Shown in pieces: positions 56,003 through 64,000 of a DNA stretch of 64,000 nucleotides. A model generated the notes under the pieces. It searched no databases, was not told the DNA's origin, and saw only the letters and a list, made by a program, of their open reading frames with translations. The position numbers were made by a program, and so were the translations under genes. Positions within the stretch are counted from its first letter, which is position 1; each line of letters opens with the position of its first letter. Source of the DNA: Ligaoa zhengdingensis (GTDB taxonomy: Bacteria; Bacillota; Clostridia; Oscillospirales; Ruminococcaceae); contig NZ_JACRST010000005.1 of NCBI RefSeq assembly GCF_014384885.1, forward strand, positions 1-64,000, in the 5' to 3' direction.

Positions 56003-59000
56003 ATGCCAACCAAAGCTGAACTATATGCACAGATGGCGGACAAAGTGGCAACACAGCTCACGGGGAGCTGGCAGGAATGGGCAGGGTTTCTCACTACTGC
56101 TTCCCGCCTTTACAAGTACCCGTTCCATGAGCAGCTGATGATCTATGCCCAGCGACCGGACGCCACCGCCTGTGCGGAGTACGATTTGTGGAATGAAAAG
56201 ATGGGCCGTTATGTAAGGCGCGGTTCCAAGGGAATCGCTCTGGTGGATGATTCCGGGGACAGACCTCGCCTGCGTTATGTCTTTGACATTTCCGACACCG
56301 GAACCCGTGAACATTCCCGCACTCCCTGGCTGTGGCAGTTGGAGGAGCGCTATCTGGATTCCGTGCAGGCCATGCTGGAGCGCACCTATGATGTTTCCGG
56401 TGAGGATCTTGCCGGACAGCTCGCGGAGGTAGCCGGAAAACTGGCCGAGGAATACTGGACGGAGCATCAGCAGGACTTCTTCTATATCGTTGACGGTTCC
56501 TTTTTGGAGGAATATGATGAGTATAACATCGGAGTGCAGTTCAAGGCAGCCGCCACCGTCAGCATCACTTACGCTTTGATGTCCCGCTGTGGACTGGAGC
56601 CGGAACGCTACTTCGACCACGAAGATTTCATGGCGATCTTTGATTTCAACACCCCGTCCACCATCGGGGCGCTGGGAACAGCGGTCAGTCAGATCAACCA
56701 GCAGGTGCTGCGGCAGATCGGCGTCACCGTCCGAAATGCAGAGCGCGAAGCCAACCAAGAAAGGAGCAAACAAGATGAACAATCCCATGACCTATATCCA
56801 GAACGGAGACTATCTGATTCCCGACCTGAAGCTGAGCCAGCAGCCGGAGAAATCCCTGGGCAAGTACGGCAGGATGAGGAAAACCTATCTGAAGGAACAC
56901 CGTCCCATCCTCTACAACCAGATGCTGCTGAGCGAGAAGCTGTACCCGCACCTTCTGGAGATCGACGAGACCGCCCAGAGCAGACTGGAGCAGATGATGC
57001 CCCAGCTGGCGAAGGAAGCGGGAGCCACCGAGGAACTGAAAGCCAGCGATCCCATGAAGTGGGTGGGGCTGATGAACACCTGCAAAGCTCAGGCCGAGGA
57101 AATCCTGATGGCGGAGCTTATCAACAGCTGACCCTAAACCTGTTCCTCTCCGAAGCGGAACAGATCCAATCCATAGATGAAGCAGAGAATGTAGCGCATA
57201 CATCCTCTGCTTTTTCTTTTGCCCAAAATGACATCGACCATGTGCTGCGTTTGGGCGGCAATACAGACCGTCAAAGGGAGCGTGTGGTTGCAGCCTTTGA
57301 AAAGCAGAAAACCACCGCTGAGATTGCCGAGATACTGAAAACGCTGTACCACGGCGGCAATGGTCTTGGCAGTGTGAGCGCATGGTATGCCGAGGATGGT
57401 ATCCATCTTTCACATGGGAAGTCTGTCCGTTATGACAGGTCTGCCCAGGTCATTTCCTGGGAGAGCGCCGCAGAGCGTATCGGGGAGCTTTTGGAGAGCG
57501 GCCAGTTTGCCTCCAATGTGGAGCTTGCAGAAGTGGCAGGCTATGAACGCTCCCTCCTTGCAGAAAAACTCTGGTATCTGTATCACGATCTTAGTGAGGG
57601 TGCCAGAGAAGCCGGATATTTGTCCTGCCTGTCAGAGATCAAAGGCAATGGTTTCCCGGAGGAGACTCGCCGCCTGACGGAGCAGCTGAGTGACCCGGCT
57701 TTCCGCCAGACCCTCAAGGAAGAATATGCCGCCTTCTGGACTGCCTATCAGCAGGACCGTGACCTGTTGCGCTTTCACTACCACAGACCAAAGGAAATCT
57801 GGGAGAACCTGAAGGACCTTGACCTGCCCCGCAGGACTTTTTCTTCGGATCTTTCTCAAGTGCCAACCGTTCAGCACTTCATTACCGAGGATGAGATCGA
57901 CGCCGCTATGACCGGCGGCAGCAGTTTCGCCGGAGGAAAAGGCCGTATCTATGCGTTCTTCATGGCAAACCATACGGATAAGGAGAAAGTGAGATTCCTC
58001 AAAGACGAGTATGGCATTGGCGGACGCTCTCATGCCCTGTCCGGCGCAACACACAGCGGCGAAGATCACGATGGGAAAGGACTGCACTATAAAAAGCAGG
58101 ACTGCCCGGATGTTCACTTGAACTGGGAAAAGGTTGCCAAGCGCATTACCTCACTTGTCCAGAAAGACCGCTATCTTACCGAACAGGAACAGGCACAGTA
58201 TGACAAGATCCAGTCTGAACAGGAACTGGCCGAAGAAGATGCCATTCAAGCCCAGCAGCCGGAGATGGAGAAAGGAACACCAAAGCCTACCCTTGGGGAG
58301 CAGTTTGAGCAGTATAAGCCTGTGGTGACTGCCGCCATTTACGAGGATACCGCATATCGCAATGCCTGCGGTCATTCCGACCGTGAAAATGCTGTCATCG
58401 AGGGCAATGCCGCTGTGCGCCGTGCGATTCTTGGCTCTAAGGATATGGAGCTGATCCGCCTTTATTCGGATGTGCCGGAGTTCCGCCAGCGCCTGCACCG
58501 GGAAGTGATCGACGAAACCTATCCAAAGCTCCATGAGCTTCTGCGCCCTCTTTCTCAGGAAGATATTGATACTGCCCTTTGTGCATGGAACGGCAATATT
58601 GAGAGTAAACACGCTGTCGTCCGCTATATGAAAGATCATGCAAGAGAGAAAGATACCGCTGCATGGCTGGCTCAGGAATACGGCGGCAGCAACAGCCTGT
58701 TCGTTGTCCGTGCCGGAAGCCCGGAGGAAACGCAGCTGCCCTGGCCGAAGGTACAGCGCCGAATCGCCCAGCTCATTCAGGAGGACCGGTTCTATACCGA
58801 AGAAGAACAGGACCGTTTTGACAATATCGACCCTATCGCCATCCGGGAAGCCCTGGAGGAAAGAGGGATCGTCAACGGACAGGTGGCAGACCCGGAAAAA
58901 CTGGACAATGACCCGTTTATCCAACAGGTGATGTCGGATGCCGAGCAGATCGCAGCTGCCGAGACAGAACAGACTTCCGAGGTTTCCATTTCCGATGAGG

Positions 59001-62000
59001 AATATGATGCAGTTCGCAGCCCAACTCCGCAAAGAACCTCCTATGACCCTGCCGCTCCGGTCTATGCCGTGGGCGATACCGTGTATATCGAGGATGACGC
59101 CTATCAGATCACTGAGCTGCGGGAGGACACCGTACAGCTTCTGCCCACCGGGATGGTATATCCCATCTACCGGACAGAGCGCAAAGAACAGTTCGAGCAG
59201 CTGCTTCGGGCAGACCGCCGCAATGCTTACTATACCGAATTTCTTCCTACTGACCCGGACAAGGCAGATCAGGACTTGCGGGATGTATTGGTCCATGGAC
59301 TCATGGATGAAGCGGATAAACAGCAGCTTTCCACGCTGCTGCAATCCGGCAGGAGCAACAGCGAGATCGCCTACTGGTTGAGCAGAGCCTATTCCGGTGA
59401 GATCGAGACACTGAATCTGGAGACCGGCGATATTGCCGATTACCGTACCACGGCACAGGGCATGGAGCTGGAAGTCATGGATGCAGAGGAAAAGCGTCTG
59501 GCTATGCTGTATTTCCGCTGGGATGAGGTTGCGCCTTTGTTGCGCGGGATGTATACCCGTCAGCTGGATGGCTTTGGACAAGAACAGCCCCAACCGTCTG
59601 CCGAACCCCCAGCCTTTCATTCCGAGACCGTGGCCGTCTATCCGGGCGATAAGAACCATCTGCCTTATGATGTGGTGGTGGAACGGCTGCATATCGAGGA
59701 GCCAGAGCCGCCAGCCCCTGCAACAGAGCCGGAGAAAACCTTTGAGGAAGTGCTGGATGAACACCCGGTTTCCATTCAGGTCAACGGCCAGTGGCAGACC
59801 TTCCCCAATGCCAAAGCTGCCGAGGAAGCCTCCTATGAGGAATACAAGGCTAACCTGCGCCGCAATGCACAGAACTTCCGTATCACTGATGAGCATTTGG
59901 GTGAAGGCGGTCCAAAAGCCAAGTTCCAGGCAAATATCAATGCCATTCGTTTGCTGAAAGAGCTGGAAGTTGCCGGACAGCAGGCAAGCCCCGAACAACA
60001 GGAGATTCTTTCCCGTTATGTGGGCTGGGGCGGTCTTTCAGATGCCTTTGACCCGGAGAAACCGGCATGGGCTTCCGAGTATACCCAGCTGAAAGAGCTG
60101 CTGACCCCGGAGGAATATGCCGCCGCCAGAAGCTCTACCCTCAACGCCCATTACACCAGCCCTACGGTCATTCAGGCCATCTATGAAGCGGTGGGGCGCA
60201 TGGGCTTTGAGACCGGAAATATTTTGGAGCCATCTATGGGTGTGGGCAATTTCTTCGGTATGCTGCCGGAGGAAATGCGAAACAGTCGTTTGTACGGTGT
60301 GGAGCTTGACCCGGTTTCCGGGCGTATCGCAAAGCAGCTCTATCCCAAGGCGGACATCACAGTAGGCGGCTTTGAGACCACTGACAGGCGGGACTTCTTT
60401 GACCTTGCCATCGGCAATGTGCCTTTTGGTCAGTATCAGGTCAATGACAAAGCCTACAACAAGCTGAATTTCAACATTCATAATTACTTTTTCGCCAAAG
60501 CACTGGATCAGGTGCGTCCCGGCGGTGTGGTAGCTTTTGTGACCTCCCGCTATACCATGGATGCCAAGGATTCCACCGTGCGCCGCTATCTTGCCCAGCG
60601 TGCCGAGCTGCTGGGAGCGATCCGTCTGCCTAATGACGCGTTCAAAAAGAATGCCGGTGCCGAGGTTGTATCGGACATTATCTTTCTCCAAAAGCGGGAC
60701 CGTCCGCTGGACATCGTGCCGGAATGGACCCAGACCGGACAGACAGAGGATGGGTTTGCCATCAACCGGTATTTTATCGACCATCCGGAAATGGTGCTGG
60801 GCAGACAGGAGCCGGTAAGCACTGCTCATGGTATGGACTACACCGTGAACCCTATCGAGGGACTGGAGCTTTCCGACCAGCTGCATGATGCGGTGAAGTA
60901 TATTCATGGCACTTATCAGGAGGCAGAGCTGCCGGAGCTGGGCGAAGGCGAAGCCATTGACACCTCCATTCCTGCCGACCCCAATGTGAAGAACTATTCC
61001 TATGCCATTGTAGACGGGCAGGTGTACTACCGGGAAAACAGTCGTATGGTGCGCCCTGACCTCAACGCCACCGCCGAAGCCCGCGTGAAAGGTCTTGTGG
61101 GACTGCGTGATTGTGTGCAGGAGCTGATCGACCTTCAGATGGATGCAGCGGTTCCAGACAGCACCATTCGGGAGAAGCAGGCGGAACTGAACCGGCTCTA
61201 TGATAGCTTTTCTGCCAGATACGGTCTCATCAACGACCGTGCAAATCGGCTGGCCTATGCAGATGATTCTTCCTATTACCTGCTCTGTGCGCTGGAAGTT
61301 ATCGACGAGGACGGAAAGCTGGAGCGCAAGGCGGATATGTTCACCAAACGGACCATCAAGCCCCATCAGGCAGTGGTTACTGTGGATACGGCAAGCGAAG
61401 CACTGGCGGTGTCCATCTCGGAAAAGGCCTGCGTAGATATGAGCTATATGAGTCGGCTTACCGGAAAAACAAAAGAAGAACTGGCCGGAGAGCTGCAAGG
61501 CGTGATCTTCCGTGTACCGGGACAGTTGGAGAAAGACGGCACACCCCATTTTGTGACTGCTGATGAATACCTTTCCGGCAATGTACGCCGCAAACTGCGT
61601 CAGGCGCAGCGGGCGGCGCAGCAGGACCCTTCTTTTGCAGTCAATGTGGAAGCTCTTACCGCCGCCCAGCCCAAAGACCTGGACGCGTCGGAGATCGAGG
61701 TGCGCCTTGGTGCCACCTGGATCGACAAGGAATATATCCAGCAGTTTATGTATGAGACCTTCAACACCCCGTTTTATCTCCAGCGCAGTATCGAGGTCAA
61801 CTATTCGTCCTTTACCGCTGAATGGCAGATCAAGGGGAAATCTTCCGTATCCTACAACGATGTGGCAGCCTACACCACCTACGGAACCAGCCGTGCCAAT
61901 GCCTACAAGATTTTGGAGGACAGCCTGAACCTGCGAGATGTCCGTATCTATGACACCATAGAGGACGCAGACGGAAAAGAGCGCCGCGTGCTGAACGCCA

Positions 62001-64000
62001 AGGAGACCACCCTGGCTGCACAAAAACAGCAGGCTATCCGGGAAGCCTTTAAGGACTGGATCTGGAGAGACCCGGAGCGCCGCCAGACTTTGGTGCGCCA
62101 GTACAACGAAGAAATGAACTCTACCCGTCCCCGCGAGTATGATGGCAGCCATATCACTTTTGGCGGCATGAACCCGGCCATTACCCTGCGGGAACACCAG
62201 AAAAGCGCTATCGCCCATGTGCTGTATGGAGGAAATACCCTGTTGGCACATGAAGTAGGCGCAGGCAAAACATTTGAGATGGTGGCTGCTTCGATGGAAG
62301 CCAAACGCCTGGGCTTGTGCCAGAAATCTCTCTTTGTGGTTCCCAACCACCTGACCGAGCAGTGGGCGTCGGAGTTTCTGCGCCTCTATCCCTCCGCCAA
62401 CATCTTAGTTACCACCAAAAAGGACTTTGAGACCCATAACCGCAAGAAGTTCTGCGCCCGTATCGCGACCGGTGACTACGACGCCATCATCATGGGACAC
62501 AGCCAGTTTGAGCGTATCCCCATCAGCCGGGAGCGTCAGGAACGGCTTCTCTATGAGCAGATCGACGAGATCACCGAGGGGATCGCAGAGGTGCAGACCA
62601 GCGGCGGCGAGCGTTTTACCGTCAAGCAGCTGGAGCGTACCAGAAAGTCTCTGGAAGCCAGACTGGAAAAGCTGCAAGCCGAGGGGCGAAAAGATGATGT
62701 GGTAACTTTTGAGCAGCTGGGTGTGGACCGGCTGTTTGTGGACGAGGCCCACAACTACAAGAACCTGTTTTTATACACAAAAATGCGGAATGTGGCTGGT
62801 CTTTCCACATCGGACGCGCAGAAATCCTCCGATATGTTTGCCAAGTGCCGCTATATGGATGAGATCACCGGAAACCGTGGCGTGATCTTTGCCACCGGCA
62901 CACCGGTCAGCAACTCTATGACCGAGCTTTACACCATGCAGCGTTATCTTCAATATGAACGCCTGCAAGAACTGAACATGACCCACTTCGACTGCTGGGC
63001 TTCCCGATTTGGGGAGACCGTTACCGCATTGGAGCTGGCACCGGAAGGCACCGGCTACCGGGCAAGAACGAGATTCAGCAAGTTCTTTAACCTGCCGGAG
63101 CTGATGAACCTGTTCAAAGAAGTGGCCGACATTAAGACTGCCGACCAGCTGAATCTACCTACCCCGGAAGTGGAATACCACAACATCGTGGCGCAGCCTA
63201 CCGAACATCAGCAGGAAATGGTCAAGGCCCTTTCGGAGCGCGCATCGCTGGTACACAGCGGAACCGTTGACCCGTCCCAGGACAATATGCTCAAGATTAC
63301 CTCGGATGGCCGCAAGCTGGGGCTTGACCAGAGGATCGTCAACCAGATGCTGCCGGATGAACCCGGCACAAAGGTCAATCAGTGTGTGGACAACATCATG
63401 CAGATCTGGCGGGACGGCGAAGCGGACAAGCTGACCCAGCTGGTGTTCTGCGACATTTCTACACCACAGGCAAAAGCTCCTGCAAGCAAGGCGGCGAAAA
63501 CGCTGGATAATCCACTGCTTCACGCACTGGAAAGCACTGTGCCTTTGCCGGAGCAGGAACCGGCCTTTACGGTATATGACGATATTCGTCAGAAACTCAT
63601 TGCTCAGGGGATGCCTGCCGACCAGATCGCTTTTATCCATGAAGCAAACACCGAAGTGCGGAAAAAGGAGCTGTTTTCTAAAGTCCGTACCGGTCAGGTG
63701 CGTGTGCTTATGGGCAGCACCGCCAAGATGGGCGCAGGCACCAATGTGCAGGACCGTCTGGTGGCACTTCATGATCTGGACTGTCCGTGGAGGCCGGGAG
63801 ACCTTGCCCAGCGCAAGGGCCGTATCGAGCGCCAGGGCAACCAGAATCCCCTTGTCCATGTGTACCGCTATGTGACCGAGGGAACCTTTGACGCATACCT
63901 CTGGCAGACGGTGGAGAACAAGCAGAAATTCATCAGCCAGATCATGACTTCTAAATCGCCGGTGCGCTCCTGCGATGATGTGGACGAAACGGCGCTTTCC
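56003..64000 (+). CDS. Giant methyltransferase-helicase of the ICE (SNF2/DEAD-like), 3' end outside the window
   Basis: At least 2,666 codons from ATG 56003 (after AAAGGAGGACAGAACACT), open to the window edge. N-terminal ArdC-like region (1-250); a low-complexity Gln/Glu/Arg/Pro linker (about 258-376) that coincides with a second gene in another frame; DUF3849-like region; a class I N6-adenine methyltransferase module (LEPSMGVGNFFG about 1407, GNVPFG about 1472); then SNF2-type helicase motifs: Walker A HEVGAGKT (about 2084), DEAH (about 2247), ATGTPVSN, and QRKGRIERQG (about 2605). Probably processes or protects transferred DNA. The two long antisense frames over it are shadows. Confidence 0.92.
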   Translation, partial: MPTKAELYAQMADKVATQLTGSWQEWAGFLTTASRLYKYPFHEQLMIYAQRPDATACAEYDLWNEKMGRYVRRGSKGIALVDDSGDRPRLRYVFDISDTGTREHSRTPWLWQLEERYLDSVQAMLERTYDVSGEDLAGQLAEVAGKLAEEYWTEHQQDFFYIVDGSFLEEYDEYNIGVQFKAAATVSITYALMSRCGLEPERYFDHEDFMAIFDFNTPSTIGALGTAVSQINQQVLRQIGVTVRNAEREANQERSKQDEQSHDLYPERRLSDSRPEAEPAAGEIPGQVRQDEENLSEGTPSHPLQPDAAEREAVPAPSGDRRDRPEQTGADDAPAGEGSGSHRGTESQRSHEVGGADEHLQSSGRGNPDGGAYQQLTLNLFLSEAEQIQSIDEAENVAHTSSAFSFAQNDIDHVLRLGGNTDRQRERVVAAFEKQKTTAEIAEILKTLYHGGNGLGSVSAWYAEDGIHLSHGKSVRYDRSAQVISWESAAERIGELLESGQFASNVELAEVAGYERSLLAEKLWYLYHDLSEGAREAGYLSCLSEIKGNGFPEETRRLTEQLSDPAFRQTLKEEYAAFWTAYQQDRDLLRFHYHRPKEIWENLKDLDLPRRTFSSDLSQVPTVQHFITEDEIDAAMTGGSSFAGGKGRIYAFFMANHTDKEKVRFLKDEYGIGGRSHALSGATHSGEDHDGKGLHYKKQDCPDVHLNWEKVAKRITSLVQKDRYLTEQEQAQYDKIQSEQELAEEDAIQAQQPEMEKGTPKPTLGEQFEQYKPVVTAAIYEDTAYRNACGHSDRENAVIEGNAAVRRAILGSKDMELIRLYSDVPEFRQRLHREVIDETYPKLHELLRPLSQEDIDTALCAWNGNIESKHAVVRYMKDHAREKDTAAWLAQEYGGSNSLFVVRAGSPEETQLPWPKVQRRIAQLIQEDRFYTEEEQDRFDNIDPIAIREALEERGIVNGQVADPEKLDNDPFIQQVMSDAEQIAAAETEQTSEVSISDEEYDAVRSPTPQRTSYDPAAPVYAVGDTVYIEDDAYQITELREDTVQLLPTGMVYPIYRTERKEQFEQLLRADRRNAYYTEFLPTDPDKADQDLRDVLVHGLMDEADKQQLSTLLQSGRSNSEIAYWLSRAYSGEIETLNLETGDIADYRTTAQGMELEVMDAEEKRLAMLYFRWDEVAPLLRGMYTRQLDGFGQEQPQPSAEPPAFHSETVAVYPGDKNHLPYDVVVERLHIEEPEPPAPATEPEKTFEEVLDEHPVSIQVNGQWQTFPNAKAAEEASYEEYKANLRRNAQNFRITDEHLGEGGPKAKFQANINAIRLLKELEVAGQQASPEQQEILSRYVGWGGLSDAFDPEKPAWASEYTQLKELLTPEEYAAARSSTLNAHYTSPTVIQAIYEAVGRMGFETGNILEPSMGVGNFFGMLPEEMRNSRLYGVELDPVSGRIAKQLYPKADITVGGFETTDRRDFFDLAIGNVPFGQYQVNDKAYNKLNFNIHNYFFAKALDQVRPGGVVAFVTSRYTMDAKDSTVRRYLAQRAELLGAIRLPNDAFKKNAGAEVVSDIIFLQKRDRPLDIVPEWTQTGQTEDGFAINRYFIDHPEMVLGRQEPVSTAHGMDYTVNPIEGLELSDQLHDAVKYIHGTYQEAELPELGEGEAIDTSIPADPNVKNYSYAIVDGQVYYRENSRMVRPDLNATAEARVKGLVGLRDCVQELIDLQMDAAVPDSTIREKQAELNRLYDSFSARYGLINDRANRLAYADDSSYYLLCALEVIDEDGKLERKADMFTKRTIKPHQAVVTVDTASEALAVSISEKACVDMSYMSRLTGKTKEELAGELQGVIFRVPGQLEKDGTPHFVTADEYLSGNVRRKLRQAQRAAQQDPSFAVNVEALTAAQPKDLDASEIEVRLGATWIDKEYIQQFMYETFNTPFYLQRSIEVNYSSFTAEWQIKGKSSVSYNDVAAYTTYGTSRANAYKILEDSLNLRDVRIYDTIEDADGKERRVLNAKETTLAAQKQQAIREAFKDWIWRDPERRQTLVRQYNEEMNSTRPREYDGSHITFGGMNPAITLREHQKSAIAHVLYGGNTLLAHEVGAGKTFEMVAASMEAKRLGLCQKSLFVVPNHLTEQWASEFLRLYPSANILVTTKKDFETHNRKKFCARIATGDYDAIIMGHSQFERIPISRERQERLLYEQIDEITEGIAEVQTSGGERFTVKQLERTRKSLEARLEKLQAEGRKDDVVTFEQLGVDRLFVDEAHNYKNLFLYTKMRNVAGLSTSDAQKSSDMFAKCRYMDEITGNRGVIFATGTPVSNSMTELYTMQRYLQYERLQELNMTHFDCWASRFGETVTALELAPEGTGYRARTRFSKFFNLPELMNLFKEVADIKTADQLNLPTPEVEYHNIVAQPTEHQQEMVKALSERASLVHSGTVDPSQDNMLKITSDGRKLGLDQRIVNQMLPDEPGTKVNQCVDNIMQIWRDGEADKLTQLVFCDISTPQAKAPASKAAKTLDNPLLHALESTVPLPEQEPAFTVYDDIRQKLIAQGMPADQIAFIHEANTEVRKKELFSKVRTGQVRVLMGSTAKMGAGTNVQDRLVALHDLDCPWRPGDLAQRKGRIERQGNQNPLVHVYRYVTEGTFDAYLWQTVENKQKFISQIMTSKSPVRSCDDVDETALS
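56775..57131 (+). CDS. TnpV-like gene nested in the helicase gene, second reading frame
   Basis: 118 residues in the +1 frame relative to the helicase, ATG 8 nt after AAAGGAG. The product is full-length TnpV-like: YLIPDLKLSQQPE, LGKYGRMRKTYLKEHRP, LYNQMLLSEKLYPHLLEIDE, EELKASDPMKWVGLMNTCKAQAEEI, aligning end to end with the standalone TnpV of element 2 (13430). The host helicase frame is open without a stop through all 119 codons, where it reads a Glu/Arg/Pro/Gly-rich linker. So the 357 bp code for two proteins. Conservation of the TnpV frame shows it is the ancestral one here. Confidence 0.8.
   Translation: MNNPMTYIQNGDYLIPDLKLSQQPEKSLGKYGRMRKTYLKEHRPILYNQMLLSEKLYPHLLEIDETAQSRLEQMMPQLAKEAGATEELKASDPMKWVGLMNTCKAQAEEILMAELINS

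Noticed and set aside
56589..56774. Longer N-terminus for the nested TnpV-like protein
   Set aside because: The extra 62 residues are Ser/Arg-rich shadow of the helicase frame; the ribosome binding site and TnpV homology begin at 56775.
58151..59998. 615-codon open frame on the minus strand
   Set aside because: Same reason: shadow of the helicase gene with a low-information, Leu/His/Gly-rich translation.
60038..62350. 770-codon open frame on the minus strand
   Set aside because: It is antisense to the methyltransferase-helicase, whose motifs are certain in the plus frame. The translation has no recognizable domain, no ribosome binding site, and is explained by GC-biased third positions.
1..64000. 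tRNA or rRNA genes, or tRNA attachment site
   Set aside because: No tRNA-like cloverleaf or rRNA segment was recognized, and all three insertions are in protein genes.

Overview
The window is an integrative conjugative element (ICE) backbone of the kind found in gut Clostridia (Lachnospiraceae/Oscillospiraceae or Clostridioides). The backbone proteins are the CD0411/CD1108/CD1110-type conjugation families: PcfB, VirD4-like coupling protein, Maff2, TrbL-like, PrgI, VirB4, CHAP hydrolase, DUF4315, DUF4366, TopB, CHC2/ArdC-like protein and a giant helicase. No rRNA, tRNA or core chromosomal gene is visible, so the host cannot be named more precisely.

Three smaller mobilizable elements, each with its own large serine recombinase (TnpX/TndX type), are inserted in this backbone. 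All three interrupt conjugation genes, and at each site the reading frame is restored if the element is removed. Element 1 (1761-10714) and element 2 (11432-29140) split one VirD4-like coupling-protein gene into three pieces (1458-1760, 10715-11431, 29141-29950). Element 3 (30293-41912) splits the small Maff2 gene (30170-30292, 41913-42008). Without the elements the order is KilAC fragment, DUF5720-like, PcfB, VirD4, Maff2, TrbL-like, MT-A70 methyltransferase, PrgI, VirB4, small protein, CHAP protein, DUF4315, DUF4366, membrane protein, TopB, small protein, CHC2-ArdC-like, transfer-assisting protein, helicase (open at the right edge).

Element 1 carries recombinase, TnpW, an ECF sigma/anti-sigma pair, DUF3847, an R1162-like oriT, a MobA relaxase, an AT-rich NTF2-like cargo gene and a RepA-like Toprim-helicase. 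Element 2 carries recombinase, TnpV, a metal/siderophore transport island (two half-ABC transporters with a divergent TetR, MptD-EcfT-EcfA and a DtxR-like repressor), three small sigma-like genes, DUF3847, a second R1162-like oriT and MobA, a RelBE/YafQ-DinJ toxin-antitoxin pair, two Cys-rich proteins, replication initiator, DnaC and TnpW. Element 3 carries a tet(32)-like ribosomal protection gene with leader-peptide control, a frameshifted XRE regulator, a methyltransferase, sigma and HTH proteins, MobC, a MobP-type relaxase, replication initiator, DnaC, TnpW and, at its right end, the recombinase.

The strongest observations are: (i) the triple, seamless interruption of transfer genes; (ii) a TTGACA box at the right ends of elements 1 and 2 that would be joined 17 bp from a -10 box (CATAAT, TATGCT) at their left ends in the excised circle, making a promoter for each recombinase; (iii) a tnpV-like gene read in a second frame entirely inside the helicase gene; (iv) two MobA genes whose Met1 position, counted from catalytic Tyr25, is an ATA codon behind a perfect ribosome binding site; (v) an in-frame fusion of CHC2 and ArdC-like genes that keeps the internal ribosome binding site and start; and (vi) iteron-like repeats inside two replication initiator genes.
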